Assembly (NCBI RefSeq): GCF_030052815.1
Contig: NC_079495.1
Span: forward strand, 115,980,194 to 116,044,193
From: Hevea brasiliensis
Taxonomy: Eukaryota > Streptophyta > Magnoliopsida > Malpighiales > Euphorbiaceae
Direction: 5' to 3'
DNA: 64,000 bases
A program made the translations under genes and the position numbers. Of the stretch, positions 45,440 to 57,143 are shown piece after piece. Within the stretch, counting starts at the first letter, position 1. Every line of letters begins with the position of its first letter. The notes under the pieces were generated by a model, which did not search any database, was not told the DNA's origin, and saw only the letters and a program-made list of their open reading frames with translations.

Positions 45440-46350
45440 TTGTAGTTCGAATGTAATGAATAGAGTGAAGAGAGTTCGGATATGATTACGAGAGATTGGA
45501 AATAATAAAAACGAGATGCGCGTGGCAGGATGAGTTCGGATATTGTGTGGTTAGCAAATCTGAGAGATCGAAAATAACGCACGTATAGCTGTCATTTACA
45601 TGCTTGCGTTTATGCATAACAAGAAGTTAGGGAATAAATTATTTTTGACATTTTATAGCATTTTTATCATTTAATAGTTCAGGAAATAATGAGAGTTCGG
45701 GAGTAATGCTGCCCTGTATTTTTTAACATTTCGAAGGCGAATCTCTCTCTTTATAAAATATTGAGAGTTAGGGAGAGAGTTCTTTCCTTGATTTCATGCT
45801 TATGAAAAGTAATTTTTTTACGTTTTCTATAAAAACTACAATCTCTATACAAAACATCGGGAGTTCGAGAGAGAGTCCTTTCCTTGAACTCTCCCCTCCC
45901 CCCCACCCCCCCCCCCCCCCCCCCTTTCCCCCCTTTCATAATTTTTTACGTCTTATAAAAACCACAATCTCTTTACAAAATATGAGAGCTCGAGAGAGAG
46001 TCCTTTCCTTGAACCCTTTTCATATTTATGAAAAGCATCTTTACATCTCTTAAAGTTTGGAGAAAAGTTTTTTTTTTTTTTCTATTTAACATTTCACTAA
46101 ATTTATGATTTTTATGCCAAAAGGGAGAGTCCTTCCTTTGAATTTTTTTTAAAAAAAAAATATTTTGACAAATGTATTCCAATGTTAGGTTCATGAGAGA
46201 GTCCTTCCACAAACTCTAAATTTTTACACCAAGTTTTCTTATAGCTGAAATCCAATGGAGAGTTCCTTTTTGGAGTTCTTACATTCTTAACCTTTCGAAC
46301 ACAAGGAAGAGTCCTTCCTTATATTATAATTTTCATTGAGGGAGAGTCCT
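45440..46350 (+). repeat. Degenerate GAGAGT-type repeats and poly-C tract in E5
   Basis: Loose repeats of GAGAGTTCGG or GAGAGAGTCCTTTCCTTGAA (near 45670, 45765, 45865, 45985, 46120, 46195, 46310, 46340), a decayed form of the 59-bp array of E2. A 19-C run at 45906-45924 flanked by further C tracts (45894-45932) lies within; the C run makes a false glycine-rich ORF on the minus strand. Confidence 0.65.
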
Positions 46351-47122
46351 TTCTCGAATTTGATAATTTAAGCTTACACAATTTGACTCATAATTTCCAA
46401 ATTACAAATTCGTCGATCGATATGGGTAAAGATTTTACGGTTGATATTGCCAATATGGGACTTTGATTCGTTAACTGAAAGTCCTCATTGATTAAGAAAA
46501 CTCTTTAGGCTTTAATTAACATATTCCTTTTGAATTGGAGTCCCAAATAAAAGGAACGAAAATCAATACCCATATTGGTTCAATTAGAAAATTCACTTCA
46601 TACACTACACTTTCAATTGTTTGGACGCTAATGAGGAGATGAATGATGAGTGAGCCAAGGGTCTTCCTCACTCATCATGAATCTCTAGGAACCAAATAAT
46701 GCCTCTTCGGAATTAGAGTCATAATTTTGCAGAGGGAGGAATTTAATCATAATAAAAATCAGAGTCACAATTCACACTAGGGTCATTATATCTACTTATG
46801 TTCTTGGGACAATCTGAATGGTGAAACATCAAATGTTCCTATAATAAATTGGGTACTAATATTGTAATTTAAACTCCAAAATTATCGATTTTAAGTTATA
46901 AAGAGTACATCCTTAAATCCCCTTACCTTTGTTGAGGGACGACATGGAGTGCCTAACACCTTCCTCATACAGACCCCGAACTCAGAATCTTTGTCTTAGA
47001 AGTGGTAAAATTATTTTTTTAACAATAAATGGTTTTTTTTAATTTTCTTCAAAATTAAAGTGGTAGCTCCTCATTTTTCACTTCGATTAGAATTGTCCGA
47101 CGACCGTAAAACCTTTGCTACA

Positions 47123-47773
47123 CATCTTCTTGCGCACATAAGTATAAAACTGTAATTGGCATTAAGCTCAACTAAAGATTGTCCTAGGTTTCAAGTAAGA
47201 CCTTACTCTTACAGAACTAAATTTAAAATGCAACTACTTGCTATTCCATCTAGCAAATTATTTTTATCTATTTTTATTTTACCAGAACTAAATTCTAAAT
47301 GAAAAGGGATAGAGAATTCTCATTTAGAAGATAGCTTTGAAAGGAAGTTTAAATTAAAAAGATTCAAGGGGACCCCTCCAAGAGAATTTTAGAATTTTTT
47401 TTAGGTGACTCAGAAAACCTCTAAGACTACTAAAGTGAAAGGGGATTTTTGTGAAATGATTTTAGTGATTTCTATAAAAATATTAATTAATTATTTAGAA
47501 AATTGAAAGGGCACCCCTCATTTAAGCAGTTTAAAGAGTACCATCTTAACTACAAAAAAATTGATATTTTTTATACAAAAAAATTTCTTTTTTTTAATTA
47601 ATTAATTTTTATTAAATTAGATAATTCAAAGGTACTCCTATTTAAGGAGCTTTAAGGTACCCTTAACCATTAAAAAATTTGATTTTTTTTTTAGTTAAAT
47701 TTTCGAAATAATTAATCTTTATTAAACTAGATAATTCAAGGGGCACCCTATAGCTACTTAAAAGAAATATCCC
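47123..47773 (+). other. AT-rich intergenic DNA with degenerate repeats
   Basis: No gene. From about 47440 three loosely repeated units of about 100-110 bp contain GGGGCACCCT-like motifs followed by long T/A runs (47510, 47625, 47738). A possible fourth follows the MITE at 48320-48470. Confidence 0.4.
47765..47773. repeat. 9-bp target duplication of MITE, left copy (AAATATCCC)
   Basis: AAATATCCC directly before the left terminal inverted repeat; repeated at 48318-48326. Confidence 0.7.
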
Positions 47774-48317
47774 AGGTAAATTTTAATAGTCATCCTTAAA
47801 CTTATATAGTTGTAACATTACAGTTTTTCAATTTAAAAATGTAATATAAAACTCCCTCAACTTTCAAATTTTATACAGTAAGATCCCTCCAATCTCCAAT
47901 CACCGGTTTTCTAGTTAGACGTTGACCTTGACAGTTCCAGCGTAACACTTAGTCATCATTTCTCTTTTCTCTTTCAAGTTATGTGTAAATTGAATCATTC
48001 TACTCTATAGAGAAAATAATTTTACACTTAGCATAAAAAAATGAGAGAAAATGCTGACTAAATACTACACTGGATCTGTTTAAAATTTGAAGTTAGAGAG
48101 ATTTTACTGTGCAAAATTTGAATGTAGAATTGGAAGTTATCTAACTCAAAATGCTGACTAAACATCAGTATCTAACTAAAAAATCAGTAATTGGAAGTTA
48201 GAGCAATTTTACTGTGCAAAATTTGAAAGTTGAGAGGATTTTATGTTACATTTTAAAGTTTAAGGATTATAATATTACAACCACATAAATTCAAAGATAG
48301 TTGTTAAAATGTATCCA
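47774..48317. mobile_element. Mutator-like MITE (544 bp, long inverted ends)
   Basis: Terminal inverted repeats of roughly 110 bp: the left end (GGTAAATTTTAATAGTCATCC, 47775 on) pairs with the inverse of the right end (TGGATACATTTTAACAACTATC). The match continues through TTGTAACATTACAG/TTGTAATATTATAA and AACTCCCTCAACTTTCAAAT/AATCCTCTCAACTTTCAAAT. No coding frame. The 9-bp AAATATCCC flanks fit the Mutator superfamily (9-11 bp duplications). Confidence 0.75.
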
Positions 48318-48326
48318 AAATATCCC
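48318..48326. repeat. 9-bp target duplication of MITE, right copy
   Basis: AAATATCCC directly after the right terminal inverted repeat, matching 47765-47773. Confidence 0.7.
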
Positions 48327-51099
48327 CCTTATATAAATTTTTTTAGTTAATATTTTTTTAATTAATTATACCTTATTAATTTTGACAATTCAACATCCCA
48401 CCCCACACACCCCCAAAAAAAACAAAAATTAATTTAAGTAGATAAAGAGAAACCCCTAGAATCACTAAAGATTTTTTAATAAAAGTAATGCTAATAATGA
48501 TAACAATAATTTTGAACAACAATAATGATTATTAAGAAAATTCACAGAGAAGACAACATGTACAAGTAATAGAATTGAATTTCTCGTGCCACAGACACTG
48601 CATTGTTTTAAGCGTTCTCTTATTGCAATATTACTTTTGCATCTTTCTTTACTTCAAAAATACCAACAGAACCATCTCATAATAATTAACAGAAAAGAAG
48701 GCAATAATTTCCATTAACAAACAAAGAAATATAATCTTTTGTGCATTGAAGCACAATGAACAATTATTAAAATCATAGAATGGCACTCATATTAACATCA
48801 AGAGCTCAAAACATGATTTTTACCTACAAGAATATTTAAAAGCAGTTTTTAAACTTCTGAACAGGAGATTCAAATGAACTCCTATGTGTAAAGGCAGGGC
48901 AGCAGTCACCTATTGAAATGGAGAGCATCGGTTGAGCTGTGGAGTAATGGTGCAAGTTTCAGCAGAAACTTGCTGTGGTCAAAAGCTATTGGGAAAAGGA
49001 CGCAATCTGCAAGACGCAGTAGTTCGAAGTGGCGTCGCTGATGGGTCTGACCAAAGGAAATAAGCTGAGCCAAAATGGGTCCCTAAGTCGACCAATTAAG
49101 TAGATGTTCAAAAGCTATGGGTCCTTACTGGCATTGCCAGTGATGGATTCAAAATGATCTGGAGGCGAGTAGGATTCAAAAAGCATGAGAGGGGATGGTG
49201 GCAGACATTGAGGGAGAGCTGGGTTGGATGGAGTTGTTGTCTCCATGATGGCATCACAAGAGGTGAGGATGGAGCTAAGTGGCATCCTGCTTTAGGTTAG
49301 AAAAAGGCTATTTGCGCTTTTGGGTGAAACAGCATTGATAAGAGATGGAAGAAGAGCTTTTATGAAATTTCCTAAACCTAATGATCAAAAATTAAAATAA
49401 AATAAAGTAAAATAAAAGGCCAAGATCAATTTAGACAATTTTGTTCCTTTTACTTTTAATCTAACAGTCCCAAATAAAAGGGATAAAAAGATTAATAGTT
49501 GAGATTAAATGAGGACTACTTTATTTTTTTGTCTTTTTTATTCAAGAGTTAAAAATTTATCCTCACAAAAAGATTCATCGATCAAGATTAGGGAGTCCTA
49601 ATTTTTGTCTTCTTTTCTTTAACAAACATTTCATTAAATGATCCGAAATTAATTCCTAAAATATTTGAGGACCAAAATTAAAAAGTACATTTTTCTTGTA
49701 TTTTCAAGAAAATCAAAATCTAATAGCTAGAATTGGAACCTTAAAATCAATGGCTACTATTAGAGCTTTTTTTTCTCTCTCCTCTTTTACTAAAATTAAA
49801 TTTAAATTAAAATTAAAATTGAAAGTGAAATTAAGAACTAAATTCCAAATTAAAAAAGGAGTTTAGTTTAAAATTAAGTTTGATTGAGAAATTTAAACTT
49901 CAAAACTAAAATGAGAATTTGTTAAATTTGAGTTAAAATTGAAACTGAAACTACATGCTGAATTTGATCAAACTTAAATATTGAAATTAAAGTCAAAAGT
50001 TTAATTAGTAAGGACATTGAAATTATTTTTTTTTAGGCGAATACACCATTTTAGCTGAAACGGCTGGCATTAGTTGACAGGCTGTTTAAATACAGCCAAA
50101 CGAACAGGTGTTGGAACAATTGAAACATTGTCAAGAATCCTAATAAAATTCTCATTATTCCTACTCCAAATTCTCTCATTTCTGCTCTTTCTTTCTATTC
50201 TTCTCTTTCCTTTTTCTTTTCTTTCTAAATCTTGTTAGGGCTTCAAAACTCTAACAAATTGCTGCCATAAATAATAGACAGCTTTAAAAGAAAAATTGAG
50301 AACCACATATTCTATTCCCCATTTCCAGGAGGCTTAAAATTTATTTAAAACAGTGCTAGTCCTCAAGATGTTGAGAACTAGCCAGGTAGAAAGAAATTAT
50401 ATCAAGTGTACAAGATAAAAGATTGAATAAAAGAAACAGAAGGCATTTTCAAACATAAACCTCAAGTTTGAATCTAAAATCAGCACTGTGCAAATAGGAG
50501 AAATGTCATGGAACATGCAGAGCTCAGATAAATTAAAAGCAATGAGAAATCAAAATGGGCAAAGGCACATAAATTGTGAATCCCACCAAGTTCATAACTA
50601 CGGTCAACAAGTGCACAATGACTAGATCAAAAAAAAATCAGAAACTGAATAAATCATTATACACACCATGAGATACTGGAACTCAAATAAAGAATACAGC
50701 ATAAGCACATGAAGAAAATCCCATATCTACGTAGCATTATACTTTATAAAATTCACTTCCATTTCATCCTAACTCCACTTTCACAAGCTAGCTCTCATCA
50801 TTTTAATTGGGCAAATTCAGAATTAAAATGGAGATGAAATGAAACTCATCAACTCAACATTTAGAAGAGCAAAATCTTACTTTTCTTTGTGCATAAACTA
50901 CTTACTTATTTCAGTTTGAAGCTCCAAAACATCAAACCAAATAAAACAGGAAAAATTTTGGATGAGTGACTATTCACTCGCGTCCAATGGAACTGATATC
51001 CATTAATTTTTATTTATTAATGCCTCAATTTATTAATTTATCCATTGAATAATCGTAGAAAATTAATATTTCTTCCTACATATGCCCCTATGATCTGCA
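48327..51099 (+). other. Intergenic DNA without recognisable genes
   Basis: AT-rich. The stretch 48890-49310 is less AT-rich and might derive from a gene or element, but no frame is open for a useful length. 49780-50010 is a low-complexity AAATTAAA/TTGAAATT region, and 50175-50235 is a CT-rich run. I see nothing else to annotate. Confidence 0.5.
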
Positions 51100-51179
51100 T
51101 CAAAAGAAAGAATGATCCTTTGATGAACTAATTCTAAAATTCTTTCTCCAAATCCACCTAATACTCAAGAAAAAACATG

Positions 51180-51530
51180 TCAACAGCTTGCATGCAAACA
51201 TGACAATACTTGAATAAGATTTCTCAGCAAAATAATTCCCATCGCCCCCAAAATACCCATTCCCATTCTTCCACCGATTTCCCTGCAATAGACCCACCAA
51301 CCCAATTGCCATTTTCTACCAAATCTTGACTGCACATTCATCCGCACATGCCAAGCAGACAGAGTTACCAAAGGCACAAAAACCCAAGCGATCATAGGTG
51401 AGGTGATCTCAAATCGAATAGCAGGTGCCAGAAGCGGTGGAAGAGCCCACAATCCTACAAGAGGAATAACTAACCAAGGTAGCATAGTAGAAACCCGGCG
51501 AGACCACTTCTGCTTCACAAAGAGTAACAC
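51180..51530 (-). pseudogene. Fragment of a plant membrane protein gene (NST1-like family)
   Basis: Minus-strand frame with QKWSRRVSTMLPWLVIPL, GLWALPPLL and AIRFEITSP, followed by VFVPLVTL then SAWHVRMN. It resembles the N-terminus of a small plant protein family often annotated 'stress response protein NST1-like', with two hydrophobic segments before a charged region. Compared with my memory of that family, several residues between VTL and SAW are missing and the charged/zinc-binding C-terminus is absent; after about 51330 the frame is unrelated. CT-rich DNA at 51590-51720 (minus strand) could be a former 5' leader. Probably a truncated duplicate. Confidence 0.4.
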
Positions 51531-52374
51531 ATTGCCAATTCTTTGTAATTGTCTATAAAGACTAAACCACTTGCAAAATCAATGTAGACTTATCATTCAA
51601 TCAAATGGATGAGAGCGAAGATAAAGAAGAATACACAGATGATTGCACTGATTCATGGCAGAGATGAGCAAGAAGCAGAGAGGATTGGAGAATACTGAGC
51701 GTTAGGAAGATTAGGACACAAGGAGCTTTGGGGTAGGTGGGGATACCGATAGAGTGAAAGGGTTGGAAGTATTGAAGGGTATTTAATCGTGAATGGTTTT
51801 TTTTCGGTCTTTTCAGGTAAAACTAACGGCTAAAATCTTTTTTTTTTCTCATAATGGCTAAAATCATTTTAACGGACAGTTTGACTTGAACATGTATGCC
51901 ATCCTCGGTCGAATTTGACCATACATCAAACTCTACCACTCATACATCTGTCTTCAATGCATTTATGATGGGTATATCACTGCAATTGAACAGTTTCTAT
52001 TCAGTAATTGGATGCATATCTCTTTACTATATATGCACATAGCATTGATATTTTAAACATTATAAAATATATATTTTTTATTTGAGTCAAATATGCAGAT
52101 AGATGGAGTTGCAATACACACTAGTCCAAGATATTTGATGCACTAATTATTATTGTAGAACAGCCCTTGGGCATTTCTACAAGTTTGCTACCTTTCCATC
52201 ACAAATGTCCAACAATCAGATAATCCAGGGGAGCAAGGAGTCAAGTCAGCAAATACAATTTTTTCATTATAACAAGGAGATTTGATTTTGCATATCAGAG
52301 ACGTACACCAGTAAAATAAAGATTGAATACCCTTGCCATCACTCCAAACATCATAATACATCAGAACACAAATG
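51531..52374 (+). other. Intergenic DNA left of E4
   Basis: No coding frame of note. Contains a repeated GGCTAAAATC word around T-runs at 51810-51870. Nothing else recognised. Confidence 0.4.
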
Positions 52375-52379
52375 TCTAT
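52375..52379. repeat. Target-site duplication of E4, left copy (TCTAT)
   Basis: TCTAT before TGTTAGGTAACA at 52380; repeated at 59970-59974. Confidence 0.9.
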
Positions 52380-52731
52380 TGTTAGGTAACAGCCTAGAGA
52401 GATTATTCCTGGAAACTTAGAAATGAGATGAGATGAGAAATAGAAGAATTAGACTAGATGAGAAAAGAAAATAAAGATTAAATATGAGAAAAGAGTAGAG
52501 ATTGAAGATGAGAAGTATTATGTTATTGATTCAACTACTGGATATCAGAATACAGAAGGGATTCTCCCTTTTATACAGAGCTGGCATAACTGCCTCTAGC
52601 CAGCTAACCCATTCAGTTATCCAAAACTAATCTTCCCCTCCAAGCTAATAATATTTCCCTCCAATTACTAACTACCCAAGCCCCCTACTTGTTTATCATT
52701 ATTTCTCTTCTTTCTCCTAAAATATGTAACA
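52380..52731 (-). repeat. E4 3' LTR (left in window)
   Basis: TGTTAGGTAACAG...ATATGTAACA on the plus strand; matches 59624-59969 with few differences. Confidence 0.92.
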
Positions 52732-52746
52732 ATACCTCCCCTCCTA
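52732..52746 (-). other. Polypurine tract of E4
   Basis: On the minus strand AGGAGGGGAGGTAT lies directly before the 3' LTR start TGTTACA. Confidence 0.75.
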
Positions 52747-52790
52747 GAATCTTCTTGTCTCCAAGAAGATTGAAATTTAGGAAATTGAGT

Positions 52791-54182
52791 CTAAATAAAA
52801 GACTTGTCCTCCCATGTAGCCTGTTCTGCAGGCAAGTGAAGCCATTTAATTAACCCTTGCAGCACTTGTTGGTTCTGCCTGGTTTTAGTTCTGACTTGCA
52901 AGACTTGCTCAGGGGCTACCACTATCACGTCATCTTGAAAAGAGGGCAAATCTTGGAAAATAACAGCCCCTTTCCCAACCTTCTTTTTCAAAAGTGAGCC
53001 ATGAAAGACAGGGTGTATAGTGGCCTTATCAAGCAAGAGAAGTCTATAGGCAATAGATCCCACCTTGGTTATTACTTGAAATGGACTATAAAACCTAGCA
53101 GCCAACTTAAAACTTTCCCGCATAGCCAAAAAAGTCTGCCTATACGGCTGTAATCTGAGATAGACCCAGTCCCCAACTTCAAAACTTCTTTCTGATCTTT
53201 TCTTGTCAACATACTATTTCATTCTATTTTGGGCCATCAGTAAATTGTCCCTAATAATTTGAGACATACGCTGCCTCTCTTGAACAAAATCAGACACAGC
53301 ACCTACTGAAGTAGTTCCCAAAGGTAGAAATGTCAGTGGAGTTGGCTTACACCCATATAAAGCTTCAAAAAGAGACATTTTCAAAGTAGAATGATGGCTT
53401 GTATTGTACCACCATTCAGCTAAGGATAACCATTTGAACCAAGAATGGGGTTGTTGATAACAAAGACACCGCAAATACCCTTCCAAGCTCTGATTCAACC
53501 TCTCATATTGTCCATCTGTCTGGGAATGGTATGTTGTGCTATAAGCTAGCTTAATTCCCAACATCTTAAAAAGTTCTTTCCAAAAAAGGCTAGTGAAGAT
53601 CTTATCACTATCATAAATGATTGTCACAGGACAACCATGCAACTTGAAGACTGATTCCAGAAATAATTTAGCAACATCTAAAGCTGAAAAAGGGTGCTGG
53701 AGTGCTAAGAAGTGAGCATGCTTAGTGAACTTGCAGATTACTACTAGGATGGTGTCTTTGCCCTTGGACTTTGGCTACTGCTCCACAAAGTCCATAGTGA
53801 CATGCTGCCAAGCTTGAGTTAGGACATCCAAAGGCTGCAATAATCCTGGTGTACCACAGGTTTCAGCCTTACATCTTGCACAAGTGTCACAACTTCTCAC
53901 CCATTCTATCACTGATTTTAATATAGCAGGCTAGAAAAAATGTCTACTAAGCCTGACATACGTGGCATTGATACCAGAGTGGCCTTCCAAGTGGGAATTG
54001 TGATAAAGAGCTAACAGATGCTCCTTTAAATGGCCTGTACTACCTACATAAGGCCTATTTTTAAAGAATAGCAACCCATTTTTGAATGAATAACCAGGAT
54101 AGGCTTTGTCATCAATGGAAAGATGGGAAATCAATTCAGTAGCTATAGTATCATCAGTATAACTATGCAGCATCTGTGACAT
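52791..54182 (-). pseudogene. E4 integrase with chromodomain (decayed)
   Basis: Read right to left: zinc region (YHNSHLEGHSG near 54000; SCDTCARCK near 53890), TMDFVE (about 53800), YDSDKIFTS (about 53605) and NQSLEGYLR (about 53490) for the DDE core, AEWWYNTSHH, then a GPF/Y-like FYSPFQVITKVGSIAYRL and a chromodomain tail LIKWLHLPAEQATWED ending at 52791. Stops occur near 53928, 53775 and 53214. The chromodomain outline W...LP..EATWED is retained, which classifies E4 as a chromovirus. Confidence 0.88.
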
Positions 54183-54191
54183 CCAAGTGGG

Positions 54192-55480
54192 CTATAGAGA
54201 GGAGTGATGAATGGCCAATAGAGTGCTGTCCAGATCTGCAAGCCTTCTAGATAAGGCATCAACTGCTTTATTTTCAACTCCTCTTCTAGATAAAATTCTG
54301 TATTGCAACCCTAGCAATTTAGAAACCCCTCTAAGTTGTAAATTTGTATGTAACCTCTGCTCAAGTAAGTGTTTAATACTTTTGCGGTCAGTTTTAATGA
54401 AAAAAAGACCCTGCTCCAAATAATGCCTCCACTTTGTAACAACAAAAGTGATGGCCAGTAGCTCCCTTTCATACACTGACAATGACCTTGTTTTTGGATC
54501 AAATGCCTTAAAAATAAAGGCAATGGGATGCCCCTCTTGTTGTAGGACAGCCTCCATACCAGTCCCACTTGCATCAGTTTCTATTATGAATGGTTTAGAG
54601 AAATTAGGCAAGGCCAATATTGGAGCTTGTGACATAGCAACTCTAAGGTGCTCAAAGGCCTGTTGTGCCTTATCATCCCAAAGAAAAGCATCCCTTTTGA
54701 GCATTTCAGTAAGTGATTTGCTAATTAATCCATAATGATGCATAAATTTTCTATAGTACCCAGTCAACCCCAAAAACTCCTCAATTCCTTCACAGATTTT
54801 AGAACTGGCCAAGATACCATTGCTTGTATCTTTGCTGGATTTACAAACACTTCCTTTCCAGAAATAATATGCCTCAAATAATCAATTTCCATCTTCCTAA
54901 AAGAACGCTTACTACGTGTAGCATACAACTTTTGCTGCTGCAACACCTTAAAAACTACTTCTAAATGTTTCAAGTCATCTTCCCAACAAGAACTATAAAT
55001 CAGAATGTCATCAAAGAAAACTACAACAAACTTTCTATGGAAGGGTTGAAATATATGATTCATAAGTGCTTGGAATGCAGCAGGGGCATTGGTCAAGCCA
55101 AAAGGCATGACAGTAAATTCATAATGCCCATGATGTGTTCTAAAAGCTGTTTTGTGAACATCTGGAGGATTCATCCTTATCTGATGGTACCCAGCTTTTA
55201 AATCAATCTTAGAAAAGATTGTAGCACCATGAAGTTCATCCAAAAGATCATCTATTATGGGAATTGGGAATTTGTCCTTAATGGTAAGGTCATTAAGCCT
55301 TTTATAATCAATGCAAAATCTCCAAGTACCATCCTTTTTTTTAACAAGAAGGACTGGAGATGCATAAGGACTAGTACTAGGTTGTATAACCTCATTATCC
55401 AACATCTCTTTCACCAACTTTTCAATTTCATCTTTTTGGAAATGAGGATACCTATATGGCCTAATATTAACAGGTTGGGC
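54192..55480 (-). pseudogene. E4 reverse transcriptase and RNase H
   Basis: RT (55417 down to about 54770): [50 protein letters not shown] and the catalytic FFDD at about 55016-55005, intact. A frameshift lies near 54770-54812. RNase H follows: IIETDASGTGMEAVLQQ (normally GxGAV), YERELLAI, FIKTDRKSIKHLLEQ (second catalytic region), AVDALSRR, ending at 54192. Another frameshift near 55480 separates it from protease. Open stretches of 217 and 206 codons remain. Confidence 0.9.
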
Positions 55481-56112
55481 AGAAGGTATAGGGGAATACA
55501 GTGATTATGACTTCTGAATGGTGGCAAGACCTTAGAGTCCTGAAAAATACCATGATATCTATCCAGTAACAGCTGCAATTCAGGTGGAAAATTGACAACT
55601 GCAGGAGACCTTGCCAGAGCAGCACACTGAGTAACGGAAAATGGCAGCTGAGAAAATTGAATAGAAAATAATGGAGTTTGGAAATCCCCTCCATATTTAT
55701 GTCCCAATTGATCACCATTCACACAATTCAATTGCTGACACTGAGAAATTAAATCAGTAATACCCTGCAATACTATCCTCACTCCTGCCTTGTGAAAACT
55801 AACTGAAGAATTTTGAAAATCAAATAATATGGGATTAAAAGTCTTCATCCAATCCACACCCAATATCATAGCAAAACTCCCCATTTCCAACAGCCTAAAA
55901 TCAAAACTGAAAGAATGTTTATGAATCTTCCAGTTAAAAGTAGGGCACATGGTGGTACTTAAAATTTTCCTTCCATCAGCCACTGTTACGCCAAAAACAT
56001 CGATATCCACCAAAAGCACCTTCAATTCTCTCGCTACCTTAACATCTAGAAAACTGTGGGTGCTACCACTGTCAATTAAAATCAATAATTCTCTACTCTT
56101 ATGCTTGCACAA
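55470..56112 (-). pseudogene. E4 protease
   Basis: Aspartic protease with LILIDSGSTHSFLD (about 56085-56044), the D-S-G catalytic triplet intact, and MILGVDWM (about 55870). It continues through a connector (LLLDRYHGIFQDSKVLPP) toward RT. The frame is lost near 55480. An upstream gap to gag holds a stop near 56133. Confidence 0.85.
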
Positions 56113-56304
56113 AACTCTTATTGTTTCAATCCCCTATCTGCCCTCAATTGCATGCACAGATAATGTCATTTCCTATGTAGAACCTATTCCCTCTCCTTCT
56201 CCAACATCATGCCATACTTCATCACCATCTTCCATGTCCTGTCCTTGCACTTGAAAAATTGTTCCATCACTCTCACAACCTTGTATTGCCATTACTGATT
56301 TCTG

Positions 56305-57143
56305 TTACTTGCATTGAAGCCCAGGGAAGTATTTATCTCCACACTTAAAACCAGGCCTTGGCTCCCTGATGGTATTGGAATTTGTAGTGATATTAGTATT
56401 GGTTTTAACTGCAGGTTGGTTAATAGAAGATTGGCTAGCAGTGGGAAGGTTTTTCTGAGTAGTGAAAGGTTGTTTTAGGGTATTAACATTCTCCGAATTA
56501 GGTGGTCTAGGTATATATGAAAAATTTTGGTTGCTTGGGTTAGGTTTAGAAGAAAAAGATGCCGGTGAAGTGAAAGAATTGGTTTTGAAATTTCCTTGAT
56601 AAGATCTATAGTAGGAATTAGGTTTTTTATTGCAATTCAAGAGTTGTTCTTGAAATTTGGCAGTCTCAATGGCATGAGATAGAGCAGTCGGTCTCATCAT
56701 CCTCACCATAGGCCTAATATCATCTCTTAACCCTCCAATAAAACCAGACAAAAAATAGGCTTTCCCTAAATTTGGCATAACCCTCTCCAATCTAACTCTT
56801 ATGTCTTCAAACTTATCTTGATACTCCTCAAGTGACCCTTCTTGCCTCATTTTCATAAACTTCTCAATTATATCTCCTAAACCTTCCTCCCCAAATCTTA
56901 CACAAAGATCCCTCTCAAAATCAGTCCAAGAATGAGATCCTTCCCCTTTCACCCAATTATGATATCAAGCATCTGCACTGTTAACTAAAAACAAGCTGGC
57001 TATTTCCACCATATGATCTTTTGGAACCCCATACAACTCAAAATACTTAATACAAATCCTAAGCCAAGCTCTAGGTTCTTTAGCATCACAAGTGACTAGC
57101 TTAACTTTAGGTAAAATCTTGGACATACCTTCAGTTTCAACTG
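56305..57143 (-). pseudogene. E4 Gag, main part
   Basis: Capsid region: KVKLVTCDAKEPRAWLRICI, FELYGVPKDHMVEIASLF, WTDFERDLCVRFG, MRQEGSLEEYQDKFEDIRVR, YFLSGFIGGLRDDIRPMV. It ends with a knuckle-like FKCGDKYFPGLQCK in which the usual His is Leu. One TGA lies near 56967. The N-terminus is separated by the solo LTR at 57144-59202 and continues at 59208. Joined across it the frame is consistent with one AACTG copy. Confidence 0.85.
57139..57143. repeat. Target duplication of the inserted LTR, left copy (AACTG)
   Basis: AACTG before the inserted segment; repeated at 59203-59207. Removing the insert plus one copy restores the gag frame. Confidence 0.75.

Larger units (their letters stand above)
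42993..47122 (+). mobile_element. E5: old Ogre-like LTR remnant
   Basis: Diverged relative of the E2 LTR, truncated at its start by E6. In the same order it holds antisense gene remains (about 43030-43870), antisense TATA (about 44035-44045), sense TATA (44859-44866), a degenerate array of GAGAGTTC/GAGAGTCCTTCC-type repeats (about 45440-46350), and an end resembling the E2 LTR end (AAGTGG..CTCCTCA, then CCTTTGCTACA near 47122 against CCTTGCGACA). Whether internal regions followed is not visible; sequence after 47122 is not recognisably Ogre. Confidence 0.75.

Noticed and set aside
45751..45939. Glycine-rich minus-strand ORF
   Set aside because: Produced by the poly-C tract; no other support.
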